Assembly (NCBI RefSeq): GCF_022682495.2
Contig: NC_071399.1
Coordinates: forward strand, 3,205,342 to 3,269,341
DNA length: 64,000 nt
Direction of reading: 5' to 3'
DNA from: Desmodus rotundus
Taxonomy: Eukaryota > Chordata > Mammalia > Chiroptera > Phyllostomidae
Part shown: positions 35,772 through 49,600 of the stretch, piece after piece
Layout: each line of letters starts with the position of its first letter
Numbering within the stretch: the first letter of the stretch is position 1
Program-made: the position numbers and the translations under genes
Notes under the pieces: model-generated
The model's input: the letters and a program-made list of their open reading frames with translations, nothing else
Told to the model about the DNA's origin: nothing
Databases searched by the model: none

Positions 35772-36330
35772 CTGGGCTGGCCCAAAAGTTTCTTGGTTTT
35801 CCCCGCCCTGTAAGATGGCTCCAGTAACGCTTAGTTGTCTTGAATTTCATTCGAAACAATTTTGTTAAGTTGTATTGTGGCAGCTGTCAGATCAGTGTGC
35901 ATTTAGGAAAAAAACCCATCAAAAGTGGTGAATTTTTGTGTAGCCATTTTAATATTGAAGATGGAAGAAAATACACATCATCTTTGGCATATTATGCCTT
36001 ATTATTTCAAGAAAGGTAAAAATGCAACTGAAATGCAATAAAAGATCCGTGCAGTGTGTGGAGAAGGTGCTGTGACTGACGGAGTGTGTCAGAAGTGGTT
36101 TGCGAAGTTTCGTGCTGGAGATTCCTCGCTGGACGGTACTCCAAGGTCGGGTAGAGCAGCAGAAGTTGACAGCGATCCAATTGAGACATTCAGTGAGAAC
36201 CATCAATGTTCTCCCTTACGGGAGAGAACCACCATACTCCAAATACCCAAATCAGTAATGGAATTGGTGAAAATGAAAAATGTGTCTTTTATTTTACCAA
36301 AAAAAATTAAACAGACTTTGGCCAACCCAA
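35772..36330 (+). mobile_element. Internally deleted mariner element
   Basis: The element is bounded by TA dinucleotides (35770-35771 and 36331-36332). Inverted ends are CTGGGCTGGCCCAAAAG and, reversed, TTGGGTTGGCCAAAG. The body starts a transposase at 35961 (ATGGAAGAAAATACAC), with an in-frame TAA at 36039-36041. It continues with the helix-turn-helix part (KWFAKFRAGDSSLDGTPRSG, then AAEVDSD). The catalytic DDE/D region is missing; the frame jumps near 36230 to the C-terminal end (VKMKNVSFILPKKIKQT). A complete mariner is about 1.3 kb, so this is a dead derivative. Confidence 0.85.
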
Positions 36331-36332
36331 TA

Positions 36333-38599
36333 GTTATACTATGAAACAGGTGTGTTCAGTTTAACATATTTGGTGACATTGTGCCTTTATTTTTCCCCAG
36401 AGAGCTTCAGGTTCCCCAGGGCACACAGCCTGTGGAAGTCACAGAAGCAAAGGCAAGACTCAGGGGCCCTCCACCTCTGCTGCCCCTCCTTCCACGCAAC
36501 TGAATCCCAATGACAGGAAGCCTGAGACACAGTACAGGCTGGTGAATAAATTGCTGTAGATTCTTGGGCGACTCACTTAACATCTGAGTCTTTTAAAAAT
36601 TTATATGACACATGTCAAAATGACCTCTACAGGGCTTTTCACCACAGTGACTATGTGGACACGGTGTCTGTCTAAGACATGTGACAGCCTAGCGATCTCC
36701 CTACCTGTCGGTGACGGCCCACGGGCTATCATTGACGAAGCAGGTATGTTTTCTTCCAGTTTCAGTTTTTCAGGTGTGGGAACAGACAGAAGGGATTCAC
36801 ACCTCCTGGAAGACCACAGTGGCAGAAGCAAAATCTGAACCAGAGAGATGTTGTCGAAAGTCTGCCTTTTCTTCTCTCAATCTTAATTTTATTTAACCTG
36901 ATTTTTAATTGAGGTGTAATCATTACGTGTGATGTGCATAAAAGGACGTCCATAGTTTTAAGTGTAGTTTGTTAGCTTCTGCAAACGCGTGCAGTTCGGG
37001 AGTCAGCACAGGACACAGAGCGCTCGCACCCGTGCAGGAAGCTTCCACCGCAGCGGGGGAGGCAGCAGTCTGGGGAGGGTGGGGGGTGGTCAGCACAAAG
37101 CCCGCCAGGAGCGGAGTCTCCAGCAAGGACGCTAGCGAGTGGGCTGGAAGCAGCGGGCTGGGGGCAGCGCCTCAGGGCAGCTGGAGCCCACCGCAGTCTC
37201 CGAGGAGACTGGAACCGGACTATCCACGTGGGCCGGAGGAACCACTCCTGGTCGCTGCCCAGGGAAACGCCTCCTCGATGCTGTGTCCAGCCACTAGATT
37301 TGGGGTCAACACAGGGATAGCAGGCTGCTGTAGGATTTGCATCCTCCTAACAACTTTACACGACGAATATATTCCTCACATACAAAACACTCTGAAGTTT
37401 CGAGAACTTAATTGCTCTAGATTTCTCTTCCTAGTATAGCAGTTTCACTTTTTTTTTTTTTTTAATAATGGAGATTTTAACTTAAATAGTTGGAATCTCA
37501 CTTTCTGGGTGGCAACCTCATACACTCACAGGGGCAATCTGGATGGGCTGTGATAAAATTTTAACAAGTTATTCAGCACCTAAAACCGAATATTTACCCA
37601 TGGTCTTTTATTATCCCCTCAGAAAGCTGACATGCCGTCACTTTCCTTGATGTCTGCTGCTGTCACCCACAGACGCCAAGAGTGATGTGGAAACTTCTAA
37701 GTTCCACTTCCTCAAACTGTGGGATTCCTTGTTTCCAGATCAACACCTCTCACTTTATCAAAAGCATTTGGTGCTCCTAACCTGTAGCATTCCCTGAGTA
37801 CCTTACATGATTTATTCTTCTCCCTAGCGTTTCTCATCTCCAAAACACCTGACATTGTTTATTTTATTAGCATCTGTCTCCCTGCATTAAGAAAAGGGCA
37901 AAGATTGTTCATGTTTTATTGACAGCTAGAAAGATAACTGGCTGGAGCAGAGTCTCAATAAATAGTCAATGAAAAAAGGAAGGAATGATGGAGAATTGAG
38001 TATTGGCTTCAGCAATCTCGGGGACAGTTGTTACCCTGACAAGGCTAATCTCCATGGAGCGCTGAGTACCAGGGACCCATTGCCGGGGGTGAGGATAGCC
38101 CGATAAGGTGATAATTGGAGGTGACCGTACATCTCTCTCAAAGGGATGTGCTATAAAGGAGACAGAGGACCAAGCTGGGCACGTAGAGATGAGGAGTCCA
38201 GACCAGGTATTTGGTTCTTGTTGTTTGCTTGCCTTAGGATGGAAATACATAAACTATTAGAGAGGGAAACACTGGTGACTTGGCAGAGATTGGAGAGAGG
38301 GCACATTTGCGAGAGTGAAGCCTGCCCTCCAGTGGGTCAGAAAGATGGATCTAGAACATACCAAACACGTTTGCCTAGAAACATCCATATTGTAGAGAGA
38401 ACATCAGAGACTGATAGAGACAGATTAGTAGAAGAGTGATGGCCATTCACGGACACATGTTTTCGGGTTATTTCTCATTTCTCCCAGCGTTAGTGGGCAA
38501 TTTCTAACTCTGAGCAGAGAGAAAGTGTCGGCACTTTGATAAGAGAAAGCTATGCTGTAGTCTCCCTCAGGGTTATGTCCCACAGTGAAAGCTCTGGGG
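36333..38599. other. Intergenic DNA
   Basis: No gene was recognised. Bases 36970-37300 are GC-richer and open for 156 codons on the + strand (36969-37439), without a recognisable domain. Confidence 0.4.
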
Positions 38600-38820
38600 C
38601 AGGGGTCGGTGAGCAGCGGCCTTGGGCTAAGCCTGGGCTCCCGTCAGCTTCTGCAAACCCAGCCCCATGGGAACACAGGTACGCCCATATATGTGCTTCT
38701 TTCAGCCACTGCTCTTGCACCCAGTGCGGAGTCAGAAGTTGCCACGGTGACTTGATGGCCCATAAAACTAAAATACTCACTATGTGGTCTTTTACAGAAA
38801 AAGTTGCCAACCCCTCCCTG
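38600..38820 (+). mobile_element. hAT-Charlie non-autonomous element
   Basis: The ends are CAGGGGTCGGTGAGC and TTTTACAGAAAAAGTTGCCA then ...CCCTG, an old mammalian hAT-Charlie layout. CTCTGGGG (38592-38599) and CTCTGGAA (38821-38828) form an eroded 8-bp target duplication. Confidence 0.7.
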
Positions 38821-38828
38821 CTCTGGAA

Positions 38829-41549
38829 CAATGGAGTAGATTTACTGAGAGCTCTGAGCGCTCACCCACACTGCGTTTGGCTGGTTGGCCTGGGCATGAG
38901 CTTTCCTCCAGCCCTGTTTAGTTTACGAGGGTCTGCAATTGCACAGGGAGATGGATTAAGCCGTGGCTGGCCCATTACCACGAGAGTGTAAGGGTGATAG
39001 AGGCTCACAGGTGCAGAGGATTTGCCGAGGGAGTGAGGACCGGGTGCACCGTGCAGTGCAAGCCAGTTCCTGGGGGGCCCGAGGACACACCAGCATGCAG
39101 GACTGTGGGGTCCAGACCAAGGCTAAGCTGCGTGGCCCCAGTGGAGTGAGTGAGCTTGGAGGTAGCACATGCAAGATGGAAATGGAATGAACACACCTTA
39201 GCTTAGTCACAGTTTGCAGTTCCTGGGAAAAGGGAGGTTGAGAGATCGATCGAGTGGCCAAAGGGGAGCAGGAGGCGGCACCATAGGAGGGGATAAGACA
39301 CATGGTGACTCACTGACTCTTTCAGGGTGTCACATGAACCCCTGAGGTCCCCACTTGGCTGAGCACACACCTCTTTTCATTGTCTGCCTGTAAGCCTTAA
39401 GGTGATACTCGCAGAAGTCAGCAGGTACTCTAGTCACGGAACTTTAGAAGGTGCTGCTGACTCTTAGATACAAAGTAGTGGACCTTAAGAAATCTTAAAG
39501 TTAATTGTGTGGACTTGGGTAAATAGCATAACTGTAAGTTTAGAATGTGATTTTTGTATCATTAGCATTCGTTACATTGTTATCTCTGATCCACTAGGTG
39601 TCCTACTCACTGGTGAGATCATGCTGTTCGGAAAGGATAATTATTTTAAACCCAGGAGGTGTCATTCAGGAAACTTGTCTCGTCTTGTTCAGCTTCATTC
39701 ACACAGGGAGAACACTCAGTCCCCACTCAGGAGGCTGCACGTTCGAGGACCCGAATCCTGCTGTTCTCTGACACAAAGTGCTAAGACAGATGATGGGTGT
39801 GGGAGCTGCTGTGAACACTGTATGCAGAGGGAAAAGCAAACGTGGCCCATGACCTCCGAGGCTGGGGCTCTGCGTTCTCCTGGGGTCCTGCAGGGTGGGG
39901 TGCAGTAGTTGCTCAAGTCCCTTCAGGGGAGGGCAAGTCACGCTGAAGAAAATAGTAACCGCCCATTGTGTTTTGCTCCGTTTTGGTTTTGTTTTGTAGG
40001 TTACTTCTTGGTCTAATCCTTGGTATTTGCATTTTAGAGGTTCTGTTTACAATCACCCCCTCTCTCTCTATATATATTTTCCAGTTACACCACTGTTTGC
40101 TTTCTTCCTCTTATACAGTAACAGCAGAAGAGATGGATCTCTTCTCTTTCCCATATTTTATTCCCTGTTGTTTGTTGGCTTCAATTTGTTTGGTATTTAC
40201 ATCTATAGGAGGTTCCACAGGTTAGAGATATGATGGTCAAGGTAAATTTTATTTCATTTTAGTAGTATTTCATTTATTAATTTTTAAATGAATGTAATAA
40301 TTCAACTTATTTCATTTTCTCAGTGCTTTTCAGTTTTCAAGCAAAATGGATTTTAATGAAAAAAAGTAAAAGAGCCAAAAATGAACCAACAGGTAAACTT
40401 CACTTTCGGGAGAAACTCCATCCCGGGCTTATTTAAGCCAACAGAACGATGGCCACCCTTGAGTCTGCAGCATTTCCCACACACTCGCCTCCAGTGGCTT
40501 CGAACAATCTGCCCTCTGAAAACCTTGCAGGAAACTGTGATAGTTTAATTCAGATTTCACTCTGTCCAGCATTTCCAGCCAGCAGGTTACTCACGGGAAA
40601 TGTAGAGCCGTGGGCAAAAGTAGGTTTACAGTTGTGAGTATGAGAAACGGAGTCTGTGCTTGTGTTATTATTAATCACGGTATTACTTATTTGTACTACA
40701 ACTGTGACCCTCCTGTTGCCCAACCTTGTACTTTAAAATGATACATCTCTACTTTGTCTAAAAGACAAAAATAAAACAAAACAGAAAGTCAAGTATACTT
40801 GATGTTTGTGTGAAAAAATCAGAAGCTGCTCTTTCTAAGTTTTAACATGAAGTAACATGAATTAACCTGATTATACCCAAGTCAGAACAGGCCAACACAT
40901 TTTAGGAACTTAAGTGAGTAAGTTCCTAACCTAAGTTGGTGAAATTTCCAAATTGTCACTTGTTAATAACACATAGATCATTGAAGACTAGTACAAAGTC
41001 TTAGGTCTTATTAAAATTAAGATCCTCATTGAAACTATTTTAGTCTTTTTAAATTGACATCATTTCTAGTTTGGCCAGAAGAAATTACACCCTCAACAAA
41101 CAAAAATGTTTAGGAAAAATATATACGTTTTCATTTTATGGGTCTCACCTTGATATTTTGAAGTTGAACCAAGAAATCATTATTTCCTCTGAATTTCATT
41201 AGTCTTTTTTGCTTCTGTTAGTTTACGAAGCACTAAAGGAAACACAAAACAACAAAAATTAGGCGAGAAAATGCTGTCACTTGGGACTTGTGATCATTTG
41301 CTAAATGGAATGACCGAATGACCTCTGAAGTCTTTAATGCTTCACCCTCTCCCTCTCCTTCACTCCCGTTCTGTGTGTTTACACAGAGGATGCTCACTGA
41401 GTTGGAAGTGTGAGGTCAGCTCCACCGAGGTAATAAGCCTCTGAAGGAAACAGGGCCGCCTGTCACATGTGAAAAGAATGCGCACACACACAGGAACGAG
41501 GAATCAACACGACAGGAAGAAAACAAACAACACCGCAGAAACTAATCGT
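38829..41549. other. Intergenic DNA downstream of GPM6A
   Basis: No gene was recognised. The two genes on either side are convergent, so this is 3' flank of GPM6A. It is largely AT-rich after 40000. Confidence 0.45.
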
Positions 41550-41555
41550 AAGTAC

Positions 41556-43492
41556 ACAAAGTACACAAGTGTATTTATTACAGTTTGCAAGCACTTTGTT
41601 CTACATTTCAAAAACGCCACCATCAAGCTGTTGGCACATTTATGTACAAAACAGATTAATTGTAATGCCTGCTACAAAGCACTCTTTGTGAAAATACAAA
41701 CTCTAATACCAGAAAAAAAAAGGCAAAAGCATCAACATCATTACATAAGTTTAAAAGACAGTTTTAAAAATCATCACAAACTGTTAAGACACAGAACTGA
41801 AACACTATCATATAGAATTTAAAGAAGCCCATTAATACTTTTGCTGAATATCTGTAATACTGCATATATCAGAAAATGTTGAACCAGTAAGGTAATCTAA
41901 AAAAAAAAAGAAGCAAAACCCCAAATTAATTAAATAATACTACAGATGCATTTTCATGCCACAGAGAACCCTAGTAATATCCCTACGTACTACAAGAACT
42001 TGTAAAATTATGGATGATGCGTGACTAGCCATTGTACAAAGATTGTTTCACTCAATAAAGTTTATTAGAAATGCACTTACCGAGAAAAGGGTTCACAATG
42101 GTCAAATCAGTGCACAGTCCTACCTAGTTTCTATACACTGACCGAAATGTCTTGTCAGGAGACAGCATTTTCAAAGACACTTTACAGCATTCTTGTAGCA
42201 TTAGAAATAATCAAGAGTCAAGGTTAAAACAAACACCAAATTTGGTCCAGTAATACTGATTGCAGTTTTTTTATTCTTTTGATATAGGTACTTCTTATAA
42301 ATGAATATGAATGAACATTTGGTTAAAATGACTTCCTGGAAATAAAAACACAAATATGCCACTATACACTTTGGAAGGTTACACTGCATAGTGGCCTCTA
42401 CCCATACTTTAAAAAACACTACAGGTAAACCAACATAGATCGGAAGGCTGCAAGCTAAGCTATTATATTAATGGAAGCCTTTTCAAATATATCATACACA
42501 TTTGAGGGATAGTTTACAGAGGTGCAATCCAATGAACCTTTTCAAAGTAGGTAAAACAACTTCAGAGGGGGTTAGTGTGCTTATTTTTCATACACCACCT
42601 TCATAAAGGTAACTCGTGTTCCACGTCAGCACGTTCAAGTTCCAATCCAGCCACTGCTTAAGTCGCAGAGATCCTTCTCCAGTTGTCCACACTAGTGATT
42701 TCCATTAAAGTGCTCTCTAGGCTAAACTTCAAAAGGTACGCCTGGTGTCACAACCTTCAAAAGGCGACAGGCCATGCATTAGCATCACTGTTTCTACATG
42801 CTCACAACATAAACTTGAAGAACCGGAGGGAAATGCCTCTTCAGTACATCAGGAAAAAATACAGTGTTAACAAAGATAAGAAGCACTTTTTTTTTTTAAA
42901 CCTACTCTTACAAATTTAGAAATTGCACCTTAGGTTGATGAAGACGTTAACCAGGGCCTGGAGTGACGTGGCCCTGGTCTTCAGACAAGATTTCCGTGTT
43001 TCAGGAAGAGTCAGCAGAACATCATCTCTGTCTACGGTTCATAATGTACAGTGGTCCCTTTGACGGTTACCTGTAGTTAAACTAGTTACCGAAATCAAAA
43101 CTAAAAAGTATAAAAAAGCTATTTTTTTTCAAAACATAAGAAATAATGCAAAAGGTATTATGTATAACACAAGGGAAGTGGGTAAAAATCAAATAAACCT
43201 CTGCATTTGACCGTGTCAGTATCATTGATCTTAAGAATTATTGAGTGAGTTTGAGAAATTTAAAAAGAAAAAAGGCTGGATAGGAGCTTGTGGAAGAGGT
43301 CTGATTACACCAATTTAACAAATTCGGAAATTAAGTGCTTAACAACAAAGAGGTGGGTTCGGGGGATTCCTAAGTCACCCTCCAAATCGTTGATGAGAAG
43401 CACTTCCGTTGTAGTTTCAGAAGGTCGGGGGGTCGGGCAGCCCTGGGTTGGACACCGATGCGTCTGCACGGGACAGGACGGGAAGGCTCTGC
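41556..43492 (-). other. GPM6A: GPM6A 3' untranslated region
   Basis: About 1.9 kb of AT-rich sequence follows the GPM6A stop, without a splice site or long frame. The distal end is set by AATAAA on the - strand (41574-41579), followed by a GT-rich element (TTGTGTACTTTGTGTACTT) at 41550-41568. A second AATAAA at 42061-42066 could give a shorter 3' UTR of about 1.4 kb. The exact cleavage site is inferred. Confidence 0.7.
41574..41579 (-). terminator. GPM6A: GPM6A distal polyadenylation signal
   Basis: AATAAA on the - strand (TTTATT on +), followed at once by a strongly GT-rich downstream element. This is the best-formed poly(A) site after the GPM6A stop codon. Confidence 0.65.
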
Positions 43493-43645
43493 TTATGTGT
43501 AGGCGTTGAGCCGCTCTTTGGAGCGAGTGGAGTGGATGTCATGCAGCTCTTGCTCCTCCTTGGACTTGATGTCCTCGTACTTCTGCATCCGGCAGGCGTC
43601 CTTCACGTAGGCCCAGTTGGCAGACAGAACCATAAGGTAGTGAAC
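43493..43645 (-). CDS. GPM6A: GPM6A exon 7 (last coding exon)
   Basis: Phase-0 acceptor CTCTGATCAG|GTTCACTAC. Fifty codons (VHYLMVLSANWAYVKDACRM, then the tail) end with TAA at 43493-43495. The cytoplasmic tail with EDIKSKEEQELHDIHS is characteristic of M6-a. Confidence 0.96.
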   Translation of the reverse strand, partial: VHYLMVLSANWAYVKDACRMQKYEDIKSKEEQELHDIHSTRSKERLNAYT

Positions 43646-46600
43646 CTGATCAGAGACAACAATAGTTTACGTGGGAGTCTGTTTGGTGTCTTCCCTCCGA
43701 GCAGGGAAGGAGAGTTCCCATTGCATACTTGTACAAGGTATGTCCACTAATTAAATGGAACCGAATGTCTGTGGCAATGGGAACGATATAAATACAACAC
43801 ATTCCTTGCTCGCTCCTCCAACTACACGACACCATCTTGGCTTTCTTTTTTCACTATTTCTTATTCTTTTCCATTCTGAAGCTTTCAAGACCGATTTGCA
43901 ATCTTTATGTGCTGCTTCTTGTCCATTCTGCCCTCATCTGCCCAAACCATAAGACTATACCTGTCACGTCCCTGTATCTACATGTTCTAACCCATAATGG
44001 GAAATAGTCTCGTATGCAGTTTGAGTCGAGTCAACTTGAATTAAGGAGAGAATACACTGTCTGCTGTGCCATAGAAAGAGGGGTCATGGAAACCCTGAAA
44101 TAAACCTGTGGACGTCATTACCCAGTGAATTTTCCATACAGTGAATGCTGCAGTTCCCTTTGGATTCAAACCACACAAGAGCAGGTATTGTGTCCTGTGG
44201 ATTTTGCACATTTACAGGTATTCACAACAGCTCGAATAGTGCCAGGCTCAAAAGGGAAGCTCCGGATTTGTCTGGGGTAGTGAAGTCACTCAAGTAATAA
44301 AGGTCCTGATTGACTTGGACTGACTCCGCAACGAGGGTCACTTGTGTGTTTTCTCGCTTACCCTCCCTCTTGGTCCACAGGAGAGAGAGCGCGGTTTTCT
44401 GAGGGAGGAGTTACAGTGGATAAATAGGAAAGGGAAACCAAGTTGTCTGTTATTTACTTTCTCTAAGTTTTGATGGGAGGGCAATATTTTTACCTCTAGC
44501 TTAGTAATATGGAACACTAAAATGTTGACTAGTCAAGAATACATTAAAAGGCAGGAGGTAGGTTTGTTCTAGAAAAGTACAGATGGACACAGAGTGAAAA
44601 GCCAATCCTGAATGGTGGCTACTGTGGTGGATTAAGGTCATTAACAGACAGCAGGAAAAAATAAAACAACTTTGACACAACAGCGTGAGACAAGAGGCAT
44701 ACCAGCAAGAATGAGCTATTTTTGGAAGGTTCTGTTTCCTCTGAAATTTTGCATTTTGGTTAACAAAGATTATAAGCTACATGTGAGGGGCCCCTGTGGG
44801 TTATATTCTTGGTCTCCAGGGCCTTTTCAGAGTGAAGTGGAACAAGTCCTACACCCGTAACCAAGTTCATGTGGTATCGTTTGGTGCTGTGAAAACGTCA
44901 GGTGCAGTAGAAAGTGCTTAGCAAGTAGTGAGTACTCAACATATTTGCCACATGAATAAATGCTGTGTTTTCAGATGTTCAAACATTTTCCTTTTAGAGC
45001 CTGGGGAAATATTGCACGGATGCCTTCAGACTTGAACTTCAGTGACCCTGTAGCTCAGACACTAGTGCTTCCCAGTCAGTCCTCAGATGTCTCATCTGGC
45101 CTGAGGGGACACAAGCTGCCAGGCCCCTTACTGTCTCTCAGCAGGTAAACATGATCACGGGCACCGGGTGCAAGGCCAAGGTGATGAATGCTGTCAGCGG
45201 ATAGAACTTCCTAACATGGCTCACACGTAATGCAGCAGAGCGCACGTTAATTTTAGTGCACATTCTGATAACACTGCCGTGAGGGTGAGGACAGGTCCTA
45301 TGTTGCAGGTACTGAATGCATTCGTGGACATGAAGCACTTGACAGCACCTTCAATGCTTCAAAACAACATTAGCTGGTAGCAGAGTCCTCCTGGGAGCAG
45401 CATTCATACCAGGCACAGCAGCGGTGGATATAGTACTCCTGTCTCCTAAGAACCAAACTACCACCAGCGCTAACAAATTGCAAAAACGGATGCAAATTAG
45501 TATTTAGATGTTACATATTTCTGAAGGAATCTATGCTTTGCATATATTTAGATATCCAGAAGTAGGCTTTGTACTTAAAAAAAAATCTTCTAAATGCTTG
45601 CTGTTTGAAAGAGAATTTGTTTATACCTTAGTATCTAAAGCTATGCAAAGCATAGATTCCTTTCAAAATCCATAGCATCTAAATTTTTATAATCTTAAGA
45701 TCTTTTGGCGGTAGAAACATTTCAGAGTAGGCATTGTTAAGGACATTTAAATACCGTAATAGGTTTAGACAGGCGCTGCTCCCTGATGTGTGCCTGAGGG
45801 CGGGCATGTTTACACAGAAATTTACATGCACCTAGATGTTGCAAAAGCAGACAAAGCTTTGTTATACACCTCTTTGCAAGAAGCACTGTACAGAGCTCTT
45901 ACACACGGGTGTATAGTGCCTGAGCGTGCAAATCCCCACAGATTATCCATCACCCAGGGATGGGGGTGACCATGAACGAGAAGGTGCTTCCTCTCGTCTC
46001 ACAGCTGGGCGGGGTGGTGGGCACCATGCAGGCTGGTAACATCACTGCCCAGGCCACATGGGTGCTTCCCCAGGGCACGTTTTAGCTTTGAGTTGAGGTC
46101 AAGGTATAAGGTCTTGGCTTATTGCTTTACTGTAATTGTTCCAATCAATCAGCCAACATGATCTTATTAAGCATCTCATATTCTGAAATGAAATTCCTAT
46201 TAGAAGTTTCCACATTAAATCTAAATTAATATGATACAACATTAAGGACATATCTGAAAACTCACTTTAGCATTGACTTAGTGGGTTTTGTTAGGTATTT
46301 TAAAAAATCATTTTTAATAAAACAGCATCAGATCTTAATACAAAAAGCCAGCGTGAAGTCACTAAATATAAATGGTCTGAAATGGCTCATTAGCATGTTA
46401 GCATTATCCCGTCATTCCTATTCTTAGTCTTTGACAAGAGGTAAAATGCTCTTATGTTTAAAACGGTGCTCCTTCAGCAATACATTAGACAACGGACTGG
46501 CACCACAGGAAAAGAATCAGAGCAATCCAAATCAGTTCATCATTTCTGCATCTTGAACTGGCTGTAACGGTGGTGAGGTTACTAGGAAACATCCAGATCT

Positions 46601-49600
46601 CTAAACTACTTATGTTCTAGGACACAAAGTAAACACTGCAGGCCTCGACTGCAGAAGCTATTAGAGTGCGTGTTCGCTGCTGATAGTCAGCATCCCCGTG
46701 AACAGCCTGGGCTCTGTGGGGAGTCACAGAGGAGGAGAAGGGCCTGGCACATAGTAGGTCCTCCAAACTGGCTAAAAGCCAGACTTTAAGGACTTGTTAA
46801 TATTTCTTAAGAAAATTAGATAGAGGAGACGTGACATAAAAACTGCTGAGATTTATTTTGAGGGAACTAATCCTTTTTCATAAGTGATTCCATGGCTTTT
46901 TATGTTCTTATTTAAGGAGAAAAAGATGGTAATGTAAGTTAAGGAACCGATGATGTTACTTAGGGTGTCGCACTGACAGGTTCATATATGCTACAGAGAT
47001 TGTTTTTCTATCAACAGTAATCTAATGTCTATGTGCTAATGAATTTACTTATTTTTGTCACTGTTGCCATATTACTGAGAGTTGTAACCCTTAAACTGAT
47101 TACCGAATATTATCTCTGTTGTAATGATAACACTTCTTTAGGTTAAGCCTTGGCTTTCTCTTTTTATTTACCCAGTGTCCCCGCCCTCTTTTTTCATTTT
47201 CACTGCTAGTAAAATAAATGATTCATCTGGACTTCCTACATGATGGTCTCTGCAAGCCAATACCTCTGTAATTCAAACTGAGCACCCAAGTCCGGGGGCT
47301 TCGAGGTCTTACCATGGCAATGACGGCTGCCCCTGCTCCAGCCAGCGCCACAATGAACAAGTGGAAGGTCATGTTCAGCTGCAGAGGAAACCACAGAAGC
47401 AACATGTGTGTCAAGGTTTGAGACAGCAGAACGCTCAGGACTGTGGCTTCTTAGGAGTAAGAGCTTGTGCATCTTTAACAGAAGTGAGCCTGTGATAAAC
47501 CACTTACTCTGCAAGCATTGCTATAATATCTTTTCTCCTGCAGATCATTTAAACCTTTGCAACAGCATCATGTTAACATGATTTCATTAGAAACACGAGA
47601 TCGTGATTAATAATGATGGCTTGCAGTAATAGAACAAATAAGGTTAAGGTATTCCTTTTTAAATAAAACTATAACTTTAACTTTCATTAAAATGACAGTT
47701 TCTAGAAAAAAGTTAAAATATTTATTATAATTTTTATCAGCATATACAGAGCATCTCATTCATATTCATTTTTCTAGTCCCCCTGAATAACATCACTGCA
47801 AGAAAAATTGCTTTTGAAAGAAAAAGAGGGAAGTTGAAATGTAGAATGATACCTCCTTCGAACAGCAAATCGAAGCTAGAATTCTGACAGGATTCAAGGC
47901 TGTAGAAACACTCACCTCAGTGGATTCACACATCCTCAGGAAATTCTCAGAGACGGTGCAAATTTTCTTTTCCTCTCCAACGGTCACAATCCCTACAACG
48001 TGGAGAAAATGCATGTTTTCAAGAGGCCGGCGAGAGAAGATGGAACTTGTGCAGATAAAACCTAAGCAAGTTCCCTTGTATGTTACATTACAGTGGAAAG
48101 ATTCTTCCTCAGCCTCACTGCCAGGTAATAATCGTGAGCAGCATTGTAAGTGGCAGAGCCAACCTCTCTGGGCCTTGAGCAATGTAAAACACGTTCAGTT
48201 TGAGCTCACTCCAGCGTCCAGCGCCAGGTTCTCAGTGGCAGCCAGTCACGGGTTCGGTCCAGTCACGGGAGGGCGTGACAGTTGCTTTGGAAGCGAAGTC
48301 CCAGACCGTTCTGAAGTCTGGACCTCAATTTATTCTGCTGGCACACAGCCGTTGTTAGTCTATAAAAGCATAGTGCCCAAAGGAGACGTTTTTCTCTGCT
48401 AATATTGAAACTGGTGCCATCAGTAAGGGGAAATACAAAGCTGTAACTGCACTCAATTCACCCTCGGTCCAGTTGGTTTATGGACGAACCACATCAGGAT
48501 CCCTTGGGGCAATTGTCAAAAATACGTATTTCTGGACGGCAACAGAGAACTGTAAAGCCAGAACCTATGGCTGCTTGCCAGGACCTCTGCCTTTATCGCA
48601 AGCCCTCAGGGGACACGGTGCCACAGACCTCATTTCAGAGACGTGACCGAGTTCATCCTAAAGTGGACCTTTTGTTTTATCCTAAAGTGGAGCTCACACA
48701 TTAGAGCTGTGGCCACAGGCTTTCTCTACAGTTAGTTTTTAATGCCCTTTCAGCTGGCTAAACAGAAGCGATGTGTGTCTGGATTGCAAGAACTGGATGT
48801 GCCTGAAATATGAGAAACTTCAGAGAAAAAAATGCCAAATGTGTACATCCAGTGACTATTATTTGTCCATTTTTACGAAGGAAGTTGTAAGCCAGAGTTG
48901 GTGGTAGACAAAATTAATAGATAATCTGATACTGGTGTCTCTGGGCCACGCTGGAGGAAGAAGAGTTGTCTTGGGCCACACATTAAATACACAAACACTC
49001 ACGAACACTGATGAGCAAAAAAAGGGTTTTAAGCAAATTTGTGATCTTGTGTTGGGCCACATTCATAGCGATCCTAGGCATGTGGCCTGTGGGCCCCGTG
49101 TTGGACACCCCTGGAAAGTTATTCAGGGACATCCCTGTGAGGTGCTGTTTCACAGTCAGAGATCCACCTACCGAACTGACGCAGGTCCAAGCAGAGGTTG
49201 GCGCCCTCCACGAGGGTGGTGTTTCGGCAGATGGTCCACAGGTTGAAGTACATGTACACGGGCAGGGCGGTGAAGGCCGTCACCCCCAGCCAGGCCAGCA
49301 TGAACAGGTATGTCAGCATGATGAACTGTGGCCGAGAGAAAGGCGAGAGAGAACACGGGTGGGCTACTGGGAAAGAAGAGCTTTCTGTCAACGGCGCGCT
49401 GTGGAAGGATTTCAGCGCTGTCGCTATAACACTGGCCGGGCTGCAGCATGGGAAACAGGGGGCGCCGGTCAGGGTTCACGTGAATAGGCCTGCTGGGGAG
49501 TCACGTCCTGGCAGAGGTTCAGATGTGCAAGGACTGACCCATCTGCCTCTCAGTCCTATAGCATTCACCAACCCACTCTTTAAACTTCAGAAAGCAGGAG

